Positions 16,471-24,311 of a stretch of 64,000 nucleotides of DNA are shown here, in pieces. Under the pieces are notes generated by a model that was not told the DNA's origin, ran no database searches, and was given only the letters and a program-made list of their open reading frames with translations. This DNA comes from Flavobacteriales bacterium (lineage in GTDB: Bacteria; Bacteroidota; Bacteroidia; Flavobacteriales; Flavobacteriaceae): positions 62,001 to 126,000 of the forward strand of contig JAFLBS010000003.1 in the NCBI GenBank assembly GCA_017303755.1, read 5' to 3'. Within the stretch, counting starts at the first letter, position 1; the number at the start of each line of letters is the position of its first letter. The translations under genes were made by a program, and so were the position numbers.

Positions 16471-16643
16471 AAAAAAGGCAGGTCTCCTGACTTGCGTCTT
16501 GTTGTTTCCCTTCTCATTCGCCTAGGCGAACAATGGTTTTGTAGTTAACAACAAGCTTGATAGCTTACAGTTGCGGGTACAGTTTAGGATTTTAACCTAA
16601 TTCCCTTTTCATGCGATTCGAAAAATAATGGAATCGCAACCTT
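16471..16643 (-). promoter_or_regulatory. cobalamin riboswitch
   Basis: On the minus strand the leader carries AAAAGGGAATTAGG, ACTGTACCCGCAACTGTAA (the conserved B12 core), a variable arm, and AGTCAGGAGACCTGCC, the B12 box, just before a T-rich tract. These landmarks in this order define the AdoCbl class. It ends about 43 bases before the btuB start, so control of translation or termination by B12 is expected. A -7-like TACTTTTG lies upstream at 16654-16661 (minus strand). Confidence 0.95.
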
Positions 16644-16732
16644 AATTCGATGACAAAAGTAGAATATAATATCTAATCTTTTAATTATTTTGAAAAAAAA
16701 ACTACATTTACTATCATTTAGCATTTGTTATT

Positions 16733-17599
16733 ATGAAAAAACTACTACTCCTTCTGTTCTCGGCATCCATTGGATTTTCTCAAATTACTGCTCTTGAAAT
16801 TAAGTTAGTTGACGCTAATGTAGGTACTTCCAATTTTAATGGGACAAATAGTGGGACAACAGAATCAAATGATCCTGGTTTAAATGCTATATTTCAAAAT
16901 TACAATGTAAGTTCTTATATGGTCAAATACGGACATTTGTATCCACCATTCGAAGGCAGATTTACAGAAATTTTATGTGATCAATCTGAAGCAACACAAT
17001 TAAAAAACGACCTTATCGCCTACTCTAGCGTTGTTGAAAGTGTAAGAAATACATATCCTAGCGCACCTTTTAGTGATTGTCTCTATGCCCAAATCAATAC
17101 ACTAGGAAATGGAATCCCAATTGGGATTAACAACGGAATTGTTGTGACCAATGACGATGGCTTGAATCAAATTTTTGAAGATTTTGATGTATATTTTTAT
17201 GTACAAACTGCTCCAGGCGCCATTAATGAAGCGCTACAAAGAACATACAATGTGGTTTGTAATTGTGACAATATACAACTTAAAACTGCTCTTGATAATT
17301 ATGACAATATCATCAATTATACAGAATTCATTAGTCCAGGCTATCTATTAAACAATACTGCTTTTGAAAAAACGAATCCAGTAATTGCACCTAATCCGTT
17401 TTCAAGTACATTTAGTATTCAAACGGAGGAATCTATTTCCAACTATTTACTCATTGACAGCATTGGAAAACAACTACTAAATACGAATTCGAAGAGTGAA
17501 TTAGATGCAATAACCCCACAGCTGAATCAAGGTGTTTACATTTTAAATCTTCAGTTTGAAAATGGTAAATCAGCTCAATATAAATTAATCAAGAGCTAA
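16733..17599 (+). CDS. secreted protein with T9SS C-terminal sorting domain
   Basis: A 288-residue exported protein with a signal peptide (MKKLLLLLFSASIGFSQ) and a type A T9SS sorting domain in the last 70 residues (VIAPNPFSSTFSIQTEES, then LNQGVYILNLQFENGKSAQYKL). The central part holds two similar stretches: DPGLNAIFQNYNVSSYMVKYG and DDGLNQIFEDFDVYFYVQT, each followed by a Cys-containing segment (ILCDQSEATQLKNDL and VVCNCDNIQLKTAL), so it is an internal duplication of about 100 residues. The function is unknown. It diverges from the riboswitch-controlled btuB and could be displayed on the cell surface. Confidence 0.75.
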   Translation: MKKLLLLLFSASIGFSQITALEIKLVDANVGTSNFNGTNSGTTESNDPGLNAIFQNYNVSSYMVKYGHLYPPFEGRFTEILCDQSEATQLKNDLIAYSSVVESVRNTYPSAPFSDCLYAQINTLGNGIPIGINNGIVVTNDDGLNQIFEDFDVYFYVQTAPGAINEALQRTYNVVCNCDNIQLKTALDNYDNIINYTEFISPGYLLNNTAFEKTNPVIAPNPFSSTFSIQTEESISNYLLIDSIGKQLLNTNSKSELDAITPQLNQGVYILNLQFENGKSAQYKLIKS

Positions 17600-17716
17600 C
17601 TATTTATCCTCTTTTTTCTTTGACAATTTATACATCAGCCAAATAAATCCTACTATAAAATGCAGCAGAATAATTCCTGCTACGATGTACATAAAAGTAT
17701 TCGAATTGCCTCTCAT
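17600..17716 (-). CDS. 38-residue single-pass membrane protein
   Basis: A small open frame starting ATG AGA GGC and ending TAG, coding for 38 residues: a short polar start (MRGNSNTF), one hydrophobic helix (MYIVAGIILLHFIVGFIWL) and a basic tail ending KLSKKKEDK. The layout is a typical N-out or N-in one-helix peptide with a positive-inside tail. Its stop codon directly abuts the stop of the convergent T9SS gene, and it diverges from btuF. I recognise no family. Tight packing between coding neighbours and clean helix-plus-tail structure support it as real. Confidence 0.6.
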   Translation of the reverse strand: MRGNSNTFMYIVAGIILLHFIVGFIWLMYKLSKKKEDK

Positions 17717-17829
17717 GACGTTGAATTTTAATCAAAATTAACGCTTCATTGTAAATCATTTTGCATCAAATGTTACACAAACACGATTTTGTAAGCACAT
17801 AAATTTTACTTTTGTGAAAATTATACACT

Positions 17830-18963
17830 GTGTCTGTTTTCCGATTTTCCTTTTATTTAATTGTTGGCGTTCTTTTTGTTCAATGCAAAAAAGAAACTGT
17901 TGCTACTGTAGTAGTTTCAAATGAAAATACTGTCAAATACGCCAAAGGTTTTACGATACAAAACTACGATGGTTATTCGGTTGTTACGGTTTCAAATCCG
18001 TGGCCAAAAGCCAATAAAACCTATACTTATATCTTAAAAGAAAAGAAAGGAATTGTTCCCGATTCACTAAAAAATAATCTCATCATCTCAGTTCCGATTC
18101 AAAAAATTGTGGTTACCTCTACGACACATATTCCTTCTTTAGAAATGCTTGGTGTAGAAAAATCACTCATTGGTTTTCCGAATTTGGATTATATTTCTTC
18201 TGAAAAAGTCCGCACTTTAATTGACAATAAAAAAGTGAAAGAGTTAGGAAGCAATCAATCATTGAATACCGAAGTTTTAATCGATTTACAACCAGATGTG
18301 ATTATTGGTTACGGAATTGACAACAACAATCCAACGCTGGATAATTTAGAAAAAAACGGATTAAAAATCGTTTTGAATGGCGACTGGAACGAGCAATCAC
18401 CATTGGGAAAAGCAGAATGGATTAAATTATTTGGCGCATTATACGATCAACAAGAAGAAGCGAACGAAATCTTTTCTAAAATTGAGAATGATTATTTAAA
18501 AACGCAGAAAATTGTTCAAAAAGCTACTTCAAATCCGACTGTTTTGGTTGGTGATATGTTTGAAGACAAATGGAATTTGCCTCAAGGAAACAGTTGGGGT
18601 TGCTCTTTCATCAAAGAAGCCAAAGGCAACTATTTGTGGTCAGAAACTACTGGAACAGGAAGTTTATCTTTGTCTTTTGAAACGGTTTTAGAAAAAGCAA
18701 AAAATGCCGAGTTTTGGTTTACATCTGGACAATTTTCATCTTTGGAAGCCATGACCAATGCCAATCCGCATTACAATCAGTTTACTGCATTTCAAAATAA
18801 AAACGTGTATTCGTTTACTCGAAAAAAAGGTGAAAAAGGCGGTGTTTTGTATTACGAATTAGCGCCTAATCGACCGGATTTAGTACTGAAAGATTTGGTT
18901 AAAATATTGCATCCCGAATTGCTTAAAAATTACCAACTGTACTTCTTTGAGAAATTAAAATAA
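17830..18963 (+). CDS. btuF: ABC transporter cobalamin-binding lipoprotein (BtuF-like)
   Basis: A 377-residue lipoprotein; GTG at 17830 is the only reasonable start because an in-frame stop lies 15 bases upstream. The signal ends in a lipobox (VLFVQC, Cys19). Residues about 95-360 fit the class III periplasmic binding fold with a helical backbone (KIVVTSTTHIPSLEMLGVE, DLQPDVIIGYG, APNRPDLVLKDLVKIL). It is longer than E. coli BtuF at the N-terminus. It overlaps the permease gene by one base and the ATPase gene follows, so the three form a B12 or metal-chelate import system. Nearness to riboswitch-controlled btuB points to B12, though iron-siderophore binding is a possible alternative. Confidence 0.85.
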   Translation: MSVFRFSFYLIVGVLFVQCKKETVATVVVSNENTVKYAKGFTIQNYDGYSVVTVSNPWPKANKTYTYILKEKKGIVPDSLKNNLIISVPIQKIVVTSTTHIPSLEMLGVEKSLIGFPNLDYISSEKVRTLIDNKKVKELGSNQSLNTEVLIDLQPDVIIGYGIDNNNPTLDNLEKNGLKIVLNGDWNEQSPLGKAEWIKLFGALYDQQEEANEIFSKIENDYLKTQKIVQKATSNPTVLVGDMFEDKWNLPQGNSWGCSFIKEAKGNYLWSETTGTGSLSLSFETVLEKAKNAEFWFTSGQFSSLEAMTNANPHYNQFTAFQNKNVYSFTRKKGEKGGVLYYELAPNRPDLVLKDLVKILHPELLKNYQLYFFEKLK

Positions 18964-19988
18964 TGCTAAAAATTAGATATACATATCTTTTTATTATTTT
19001 GTCATTGACCTTGATTTTGTCATTGCTATTGAACCTTTCCTTGGGTCAAGTCGCCATTCCGATAAAAGAAGTATTCAAAAGCCTTTCGGGTTCATCCGCA
19101 TCTAAAGAAACGTGGGAATACATCATTATTAATTTTCGATTACCCAAAGCGATAACGGCCATTTTAGTCGGTATTGGGCTTTCCACTTCAGGATTGTTGA
19201 TGCAAACGATGTTCCGAAATCCGTTGGCCGGACCTTATGTACTCGGATTGAGTTCGGGCTCGAGTTTGGGCGTAGCTTTTGTGATTTTAGGCGCGGGAAT
19301 TTTGCCTGTGGCGCTGTCAGAAATTTTGCTTTCAAGTTACGGTATAGTATTGGCATCATGCTTAGGAAGTTTACTTGTTTTGCTATTGGTAATAACCGTT
19401 TCCCAACGATTACGTGACACCGCAACTATATTAATTGTTGGATTAATGTTTGGAAGTTTTACGAGTGCTATTGTTTCGGTTTTGACGTATTTTAGTACAG
19501 CTGAACAATTGCAAAAATTCACTTTTTGGAGTTTGGGAAGCATCGGAAATTTAGCATGGTCAAGTATTGGATTACTTGCTGTTTCTGTCAGTATCGGATT
19601 AATGATGAGTTTGTATTCGATAAAATCATTGGATGCGTTACTTTTGGGTGAAAATTATGCTAAAAGTATGGGATTGAATGTCAAAAAATCGCGGTTCATC
19701 ATCATGATTGCAACTAGTATTTTGGCAGGAAGTATTACTGCTTTTGCTGGTCCGATTGCGTTTGTTGGTTTGGCTGTTCCGCATTTGTCAAAATTGCTTT
19801 TTCAAACCAGTAATCACAAGATATTATTTTGGAGTACCCTTTTGATTGGAGCGATTATCATGTTACTTTGTGATACCATTTCACAAATGCCGGGATTTGA
19901 TTTTACATTGCCTATTAATGCCATTACATCGATTGTTGGAGCGCCAGTTGTGATTTGGTTGTTGATTCGGAAGCGAAGTTTGGTTTAG
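18963..19988 (+). CDS. btuC: FecCD/BtuC-type ABC transporter permease
   Basis: A 341-residue inner-membrane permease with about ten transmembrane helices. Family motifs include FRLPKAITAILVGIGLSTSG, MFRNPLAGPYVLGLSSGSS, the coupling-helix region LGENYAKSMGLNVKKSR and GPIAFVGLAVPHLSK. It forms the channel for B12 or ferric chelates across the inner membrane with the BtuF-like and BtuD-like partners. Its start overlaps the btuF stop by one base (TAATG). Immediately after its stop codon begins a 22-bp inverted repeat bounding a GxxExxY gene, which separates it from its ATPase gene. Confidence 0.92.
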   Translation: MLKIRYTYLFIILSLTLILSLLLNLSLGQVAIPIKEVFKSLSGSSASKETWEYIIINFRLPKAITAILVGIGLSTSGLLMQTMFRNPLAGPYVLGLSSGSSLGVAFVILGAGILPVALSEILLSSYGIVLASCLGSLLVLLLVITVSQRLRDTATILIVGLMFGSFTSAIVSVLTYFSTAEQLQKFTFWSLGSIGNLAWSSIGLLAVSVSIGLMMSLYSIKSLDALLLGENYAKSMGLNVKKSRFIIMIATSILAGSITAFAGPIAFVGLAVPHLSKLLFQTSNHKILFWSTLLIGAIIMLLCDTISQMPGFDFTLPINAITSIVGAPVVIWLLIRKRSLV

Positions 19989-20462
19989 TTTTAAACACAT
20001 AGAAACATAGATTTTACCATTATGATGACTCAAAAATATCTTGATGAATTAACTTATGAAGTTGTAGGTTCTGCAATTGAAGTGCATAAAATTATGGGCA
20101 GAGGTTTACTAGAAAGTGTTTATCATCAATGCTTAAAAGAAGAGTTAATACAGAGAAAAATAAATTTTTTGACAGAGTTGAAAGTTCCATTAGTATATAA
20201 AACTAAAGAATTACAAGCAGATTTCAGGTGTGATTTATACATAGAAAACTGTTTGGTTGTGGAACTAAAATCAATTTTACAACTAAATCCTATAGTTGAA
20301 GCACAGCTTCAAACCTATATGAAACTCCTAAAAGCACCCAAAGGAATAATCATTAACTTCAATTGTAGCAATATTTTCAGAGAAGGTCAAAAAACATTTG
20401 TAAACGAATATTTTAAAAATTTACCCAAAGAATAGGAGCCCTATGTTTCTATGTGTTTAAAA
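19989..20462 (+). mobile_element. candidate mobile unit: GxxExxY gene bounded by perfect 22-bp inverted repeats
   Basis: The left end (19989-20010) begins TTTTAAACACATAG and the right end (20441-20462) is its exact reverse complement over 22 bases. The unit starts at the first base after the btuC stop codon and ends one base before the btuD start codon, and it contains one gene, GxxExxY. No transposase is inside. I infer an inserted element; the alternative is a conserved hairpin accompanying these genes for another reason. Confidence 0.55.
20022..20435 (+). CDS. GxxExxY family protein (PD-(D/E)xK nuclease-like)
   Basis: A 137-residue protein. The name-giving motif is GLLESVY at residues 28-34, preceded by AIEVHKIMGRG. 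A PD-(D/E)xK-like arrangement follows: Asp71 in RCDLYIEN and Glu81-x-Lys83 in VVELKS. The C-terminus PKGIIINFNC is also typical. The biochemical role of the family is not known to me; the nuclease-like residues suggest nucleic acid contact. It lies in the btu operon but is not a transport component, and perfect inverted repeats enclose it, so I regard it as an inserted passenger co-transcribed with btuFCD. Confidence 0.85.
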   Translation: MMTQKYLDELTYEVVGSAIEVHKIMGRGLLESVYHQCLKEELIQRKINFLTELKVPLVYKTKELQADFRCDLYIENCLVVELKSILQLNPIVEAQLQTYMKLLKAPKGIIINFNCSNIFREGQKTFVNEYFKNLPKE

Positions 20463-20463
20463 A

Positions 20464-21249
20464 ATGGAACTAAACAAAATATTAATTACTACCTTTCAAT
20501 TATCTATTGGATATTCATCCAAAAAGGAGGTAAATTGTATTGCTCAAAATCTAAATTTAGAATTACAAACAGGAAAACTCATCACCTTAATTGGAGCCAA
20601 CGGAATTGGGAAATCAACACTACTGCGAACATTAACCGGAATTCAGAAACCACTTTCGGGAACGGTTTTCTTGAATGGAAAAGAAATTCAGAATTATATT
20701 CCTATCGAATTAGCTCAAAATTTAAGTTTAGTTCTTACCGAAAAATTACCACCAAGTAATTTGACTGTTTTTGAATTGGTTGCATTAGGAAGGCAACCTT
20801 ATACCAATTGGATTGGAACGCTATCTACTGATGATCTAGAAAAAATAAATCAAGCGATTCAACTGACGCAAATCGAACATTTAGTCGAGAAAAAACATTA
20901 CGAAATCAGCGATGGACAATTGCAAAAAGTATTGATTGCTCGTGCTTTAGCTCAAGATACACCTTTGATTATTTTAGATGAACCCACAACACATCTGGAT
21001 TTACTGCACAAAGTTTCGCTATTTAAATTGCTGAAAAAATTGGCTTCTGAAACTCAAAAATGCATTTTACTTTCGACTCATGATTTGGATTTAGCCATAC
21101 AATTATCCGACGAGATGATTGTAATGACCGAGGGAAATGTTACGCAAGATCAACCGTGCAATTTGATTTCGAGAGGTGTTTTTTCCTCTCTTTTTAGAGA
21201 AGACACTATTGTTTTTGATGCAGAAAAAGGGAAATTTATTGTTAATTAG
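20464..21249 (+). CDS. btuD: ABC transporter ATP-binding protein (BtuD-like)
   Basis: A 261-residue ATPase. Walker A is GANGIGKST (residues 44-52), the signature is the variant ISDGQLQKVLIARALA, Walker B is LIILDEPTTHLD, and the switch His lies in LLSTHDLDLA. The signature has Asp where LSGGQ has the first Gly, a change also seen in some FecE/BtuD relatives. It powers the BtuC permease. The gene begins one base after the inverted repeat that closes the GxxExxY unit, so its natural leader may have been replaced; it converges with and overlaps the next gene by eight bases. Confidence 0.9.
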   Translation: MELNKILITTFQLSIGYSSKKEVNCIAQNLNLELQTGKLITLIGANGIGKSTLLRTLTGIQKPLSGTVFLNGKEIQNYIPIELAQNLSLVLTEKLPPSNLTVFELVALGRQPYTNWIGTLSTDDLEKINQAIQLTQIEHLVEKKHYEISDGQLQKVLIARALAQDTPLIILDEPTTHLDLLHKVSLFKLLKKLASETQKCILLSTHDLDLAIQLSDEMIVMTEGNVTQDQPCNLISRGVFSSLFREDTIVFDAEKGKFIVN

Positions 21250-22060
21250 GATGATTTTGTTCAAAGCGAACGCGGTACACATGTAATAAATTCTCTAGAT
21301 CTTCAGCATCAATATCCAATTCATCTATTTCAATTTCTTCATAATTAAAAGCTAAACAAGTAGTCGACGTTTTTCCTTTCGATTTTGTATACACTCTATC
21401 ATTCTCAATATCTTCCCACGAAAAAAAACCACTTTCTTTCAATGTAATGCCTTGATCATTCAAAATGATTTGAGGTGATTTTTCTTTGGTCTTTTTATAC
21501 CATGAATACAAACTATAACCTCCAATGACAACCATAATTAAAGCCAACCAAATGGTTTTATCAATATAATATAAATAACCTCCAGATGCTATTAAGAATA
21601 ACGAAATTGCAAATTCAAAAGCTAAATTTGATTTAGAATAGAATACTAATGTTTCTTTTGGAACGTTCAAATCGTCTTTGTAAACGTCTTTTTCTAAAAA
21701 CTTTTTTTCTAATTGCTTTAGTTTTTGTTTTTGCTCATAGTTTTTAATTTCAGTACGTTCAAACCAACTTCCGTCCTTCCAAATTAAGTTTTGCTCAATC
21801 GCTTTTCGTTTCAACTCATTCACATTTCGAACATTTTCATACGCCCAAATTTTCCAACCTACAACCAAATAACTCCATGATAACCAAGCCAATGAAACGC
21901 CAACTATTGATCCAACAATTATTACCCAATTATCCATCATCTCAACTTTCTTCAAATAAACTGAAATTAAAACACATACTATTATTATTGCTATTGGTAA
22001 GAAAACCAACTGAATTCTTCCTTTTTGTAATGCTTTCTTGACTGTAACGTTGTTTTTCAT
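21242..22060 (-). CDS. hypothetical membrane protein with C-terminal PH-like domain
   Basis: A 272-residue protein with two pairs of hydrophobic helices: residues about 17-35 and 43-65, and again near 152-168 and 172-188 (FAISLFLIASGGYLYYI, then WLALIMVVIGGYSLY). Between them lies a charged, Lys/Glu-rich segment of about 70 residues, probably coiled coil (NYEQKQKLKQLEKKFLEKD). The final 80 residues (IILNDQGITLKESGFFSWEDIEN) look like the PH-like domains found in bacterial membrane proteins of unknown role. It seems to be transcribed alone upstream of trmL; I assign no function. Confidence 0.7.
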   Translation of the reverse strand: MKNNVTVKKALQKGRIQLVFLPIAIIIVCVLISVYLKKVEMMDNWVIIVGSIVGVSLAWLSWSYLVVGWKIWAYENVRNVNELKRKAIEQNLIWKDGSWFERTEIKNYEQKQKLKQLEKKFLEKDVYKDDLNVPKETLVFYSKSNLAFEFAISLFLIASGGYLYYIDKTIWLALIMVVIGGYSLYSWYKKTKEKSPQIILNDQGITLKESGFFSWEDIENDRVYTKSKGKTSTTCLAFNYEEIEIDELDIDAEDLENLLHVYRVRFEQNHPN

Positions 22061-22066
22061 ATTTTT

Positions 22067-22519
22067 TTATTTAGATAGAATTTGCCTTTTTGCTTCTCCT
22101 ACAACAAAAGCAACTGAATTAGCAATGTTGTAACTTCTGATTAATTTCGACATGGGAATGGTCAAATGGTTGTCAAATTGATCTAAAACATACTGACTCA
22201 AACCCACACTTTCCTTTCCGAAAACCAACCAATCACCGTCTTGAAAATCGGCTTCATAAATTGATTTTTCAGCATGCGAACTCATCAGAAAAACTCGAGA
22301 TTGATCTGAAATTTGAGCCATCCATTCGTCTACATTCTGATACTGATGCCAATCCAAATGCACCCAATAATCCAATCCCGAACGTTTCAGATTTTTATCG
22401 GTAATCTCAAATCCAAACGGATGAATTAAATGCAAACGACTTTCCGTTCCTACACACAAACGACCGATATTTCCGGTATTATTGGGTATTTCGGGTTCGA
22501 CTAATACGATATTTAACAT
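22067..22519 (-). CDS. trmL: tRNA (cytidine(34)-2'-O)-methyltransferase
   Basis: A 150-residue SPOUT-class methyltransferase, the normal length for TrmL. N-terminal VLVEPEIPNNTGNIGRLC and C-terminal SYNIANSVAFVVGEAKRQ are the family motifs that build the trefoil knot and SAM site; LVFGKESVGL is motif 2. It methylates the wobble ribose of tRNA-Leu isoacceptors. Interestingly a tRNA-Leu gene is also in the window, though its GAG anticodon is not the classic substrate. It lies downstream of the pseudouridine synthase gene on the same strand. Confidence 0.93.
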   Translation of the reverse strand: MLNIVLVEPEIPNNTGNIGRLCVGTESRLHLIHPFGFEITDKNLKRSGLDYWVHLDWHQYQNVDEWMAQISDQSRVFLMSSHAEKSIYEADFQDGDWLVFGKESVGLSQYVLDQFDNHLTIPMSKLIRSYNIANSVAFVVGEAKRQILSK

Positions 22520-22553
22520 AGAGACTTCTTAGATATTTAGATTGTTAGACTTC

Positions 22554-23123
22554 TTAGATTTGGAACTCTTTAACTTCCATTACTTCGCCTGCTTTTAAAT
22601 CATTCAGATGAATGGTTCCAACTCGTATTCTGACCAATCGCAAGGTAGGAAATCCGACAGCTGCAGTCATTTTTCGCACTTGTCTGAATTTGCCTTCAGT
22701 GAGCGTAACCGAAAGCCAACTCGTTGGTCCGTGACGTTCATCTCTGATTCTTCTTCCTTCGCCAATGCAATCAGGCAATTCATTGATGATACTGGCTTCA
22801 CATTTTTTGGTTGTGTATCGAATGCCTTTGAAACCAATTTCAACTCCGTTTTTCAATTGTTCAATGGCTTCGGATGTAATGATTCCGTCAACCTGAGCAT
22901 AATATTCTTTTTCAACCGTTTTGCTTCGCACGATTTCGCTCATCATTCCGTCTGTGGTCAGCAACAGCAAACCTTCCGAATCTTCATCCAAACGACCAAT
23001 CGCCATAGTTCCATCTGGAAAATCATATAATTCACCCAATAATTTTTTTGGTCGTTTCTTTTCATAAATGAACTGACTTAAAAAACCATGTGGTTTATGA
23101 ATTAGAAAATGGCGGTGTTGCAT
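22554..23123 (-). CDS. RsuA/RluE-type pseudouridine synthase
   Basis: A 189-residue enzyme beginning at MQHRHFLIHKPHG; the ORF extends 14 codons upstream but the family starts here. The catalytic Asp is in GRLDEDSEGLLLLT, and KEYYAQVDG, FRQVRKM and LVRIRVGTIHL are the other family motifs. There is no N-terminal S4 domain, which is a trait of RluE (23S rRNA U2457) rather than RsuA or RluB. It isomerises a specific uridine in ribosomal RNA. It likely shares a transcript with trmL, another RNA-modifying enzyme. Confidence 0.88.
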   Translation of the reverse strand: MQHRHFLIHKPHGFLSQFIYEKKRPKKLLGELYDFPDGTMAIGRLDEDSEGLLLLTTDGMMSEIVRSKTVEKEYYAQVDGIITSEAIEQLKNGVEIGFKGIRYTTKKCEASIINELPDCIGEGRRIRDERHGPTSWLSVTLTEGKFRQVRKMTAAVGFPTLRLVRIRVGTIHLNDLKAGEVMEVKEFQI

Positions 23124-23196
23124 AGAATGGTTTTGGCAAAAATAAAAAAGACTACCTATTTTCATAGATAGTCTTCCGTTTTATTTTACAAATCTA

Positions 23197-24159
23197 TTAT
23201 TGTCTGCTTTGAACGTAATCTGATAACTCATCCACATTGCTACTGAACGAGAAGATTCCGTTTAATTTGAAATAGTTTCTTGGCTCGATACAATAGTCGT
23301 AAGCATATTTGGCAAACTCCAATTTGTTGTCTTCAAAATTGAAAGTATTTGCAATTTGAATGATTTGATCCACATTCAAACAGTTGGCTGAAATCACTTG
23401 TTTAGCTGTTTTCAATTGAGTGTCTTCAAAACTTTGTGCTTTGATTGTACTCATTGCTGCGTTAAAATCGCGTGGCGACATACATGAATTTCCACCGCAA
23501 CCTCTAACTGGTTCTACATAAACAGCACCACCTGTTTGAACTCCAGTATGAGTAGTCGTTGTAGTGGTTTGCGTAACAGCACCGCCACTCATATTGTCAT
23601 TAATTGAAATTCCCATGTTAATTCCGCCTACATTAACACCAACACCTACATTAGCTCCACCTGTTTGTGTAGTTGTAGTTGTGGTAGTTTGTGTTACACC
23701 TCCAACTGGTTGAGCTACTACTACTGGCTGTGTCACAACCACTTGACGCGGTTGACCGTAATGAACCACATGTACATTTGAAGAAGGAACAAAATTAGGT
23801 TGCACTGGAATCGCAGAGAAAAAATTCATTTTCATTTTGGTCTTGTTGTTTTTGTCTCTTTTGATTTTGTAGGTAACATCCGAGAAGTTTCCGTCAACAT
23901 CAGTAAGCATTAAGTTATTTTTGCTGACTTCTGTTAATGTTTGGTCTTCGAATTTGATTTTGGCATTGTAGTACGGCTGATTCAAATCCTCCACACGCAA
24001 GTTGGTTTGGGGAGTATCATTGATTACTTCTCCGTTTAAAATTAAGGTAAATTTATCTCCATCTTCTGAAAAAATAGTCAAATGACCTACTGGACCGATT
24101 TGAGCAAATGATAATGAAGAAACCAATAAAAGTGCTAAAAGTGTAATTTTTCTAGTCAT
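23197..24159 (-). CDS. DUF4476 secreted protein with Thr/Gln-rich linker
   Basis: A 320-residue exported protein with signal peptide MTRKITLLALLLVSSLSFAQ. The first 120 residues form a beta-rich domain. The middle contains two low-complexity blocks rich in Thr and Gln (TQTTTTTTTQTGG and TQTTTTTTHTGV) alternating with Val/Gly-rich stretches. The last 95 residues match DUF4476 (MSPRDFNAAMSTIKAQSFED, then FNFEDNKLEFAKYAYDYC), a helical domain seen across Bacteroidetes with no known function. The paired C-rich RGCGGNSC may form a disulfide. The gene stands alone, divergent from rmuC. Confidence 0.82.
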   Translation of the reverse strand: MTRKITLLALLLVSSLSFAQIGPVGHLTIFSEDGDKFTLILNGEVINDTPQTNLRVEDLNQPYYNAKIKFEDQTLTEVSKNNLMLTDVDGNFSDVTYKIKRDKNNKTKMKMNFFSAIPVQPNFVPSSNVHVVHYGQPRQVVVTQPVVVAQPVGGVTQTTTTTTTQTGGANVGVGVNVGGINMGISINDNMSGGAVTQTTTTTTHTGVQTGGAVYVEPVRGCGGNSCMSPRDFNAAMSTIKAQSFEDTQLKTAKQVISANCLNVDQIIQIANTFNFEDNKLEFAKYAYDYCIEPRNYFKLNGIFSFSSNVDELSDYVQSRQ

Positions 24160-24311
24160 AATTTACGTTTTTGTGATGATTGCAAATATAATTTTTTCTT
24201 TTCAATTTTTGCAATTTCAAAAACGATGCCAAAAATTTTCATTATTTTTTAACATTGAAATCAATATCTGATATAAACTCAGTATATTTAAACTCTTTTA
24301 AAACGCCAATA

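Noticed and set aside
19989-20462. Insertion sequence with its own transposase
   Set aside because: No transposase is encoded; the only gene is GxxExxY, so it is listed as a candidate non-autonomous or unusual unit.
20451-20759. 102-residue frame overlapping btuD
   Set aside because: Off-frame with btuD, whose Walker and signature motifs are intact.
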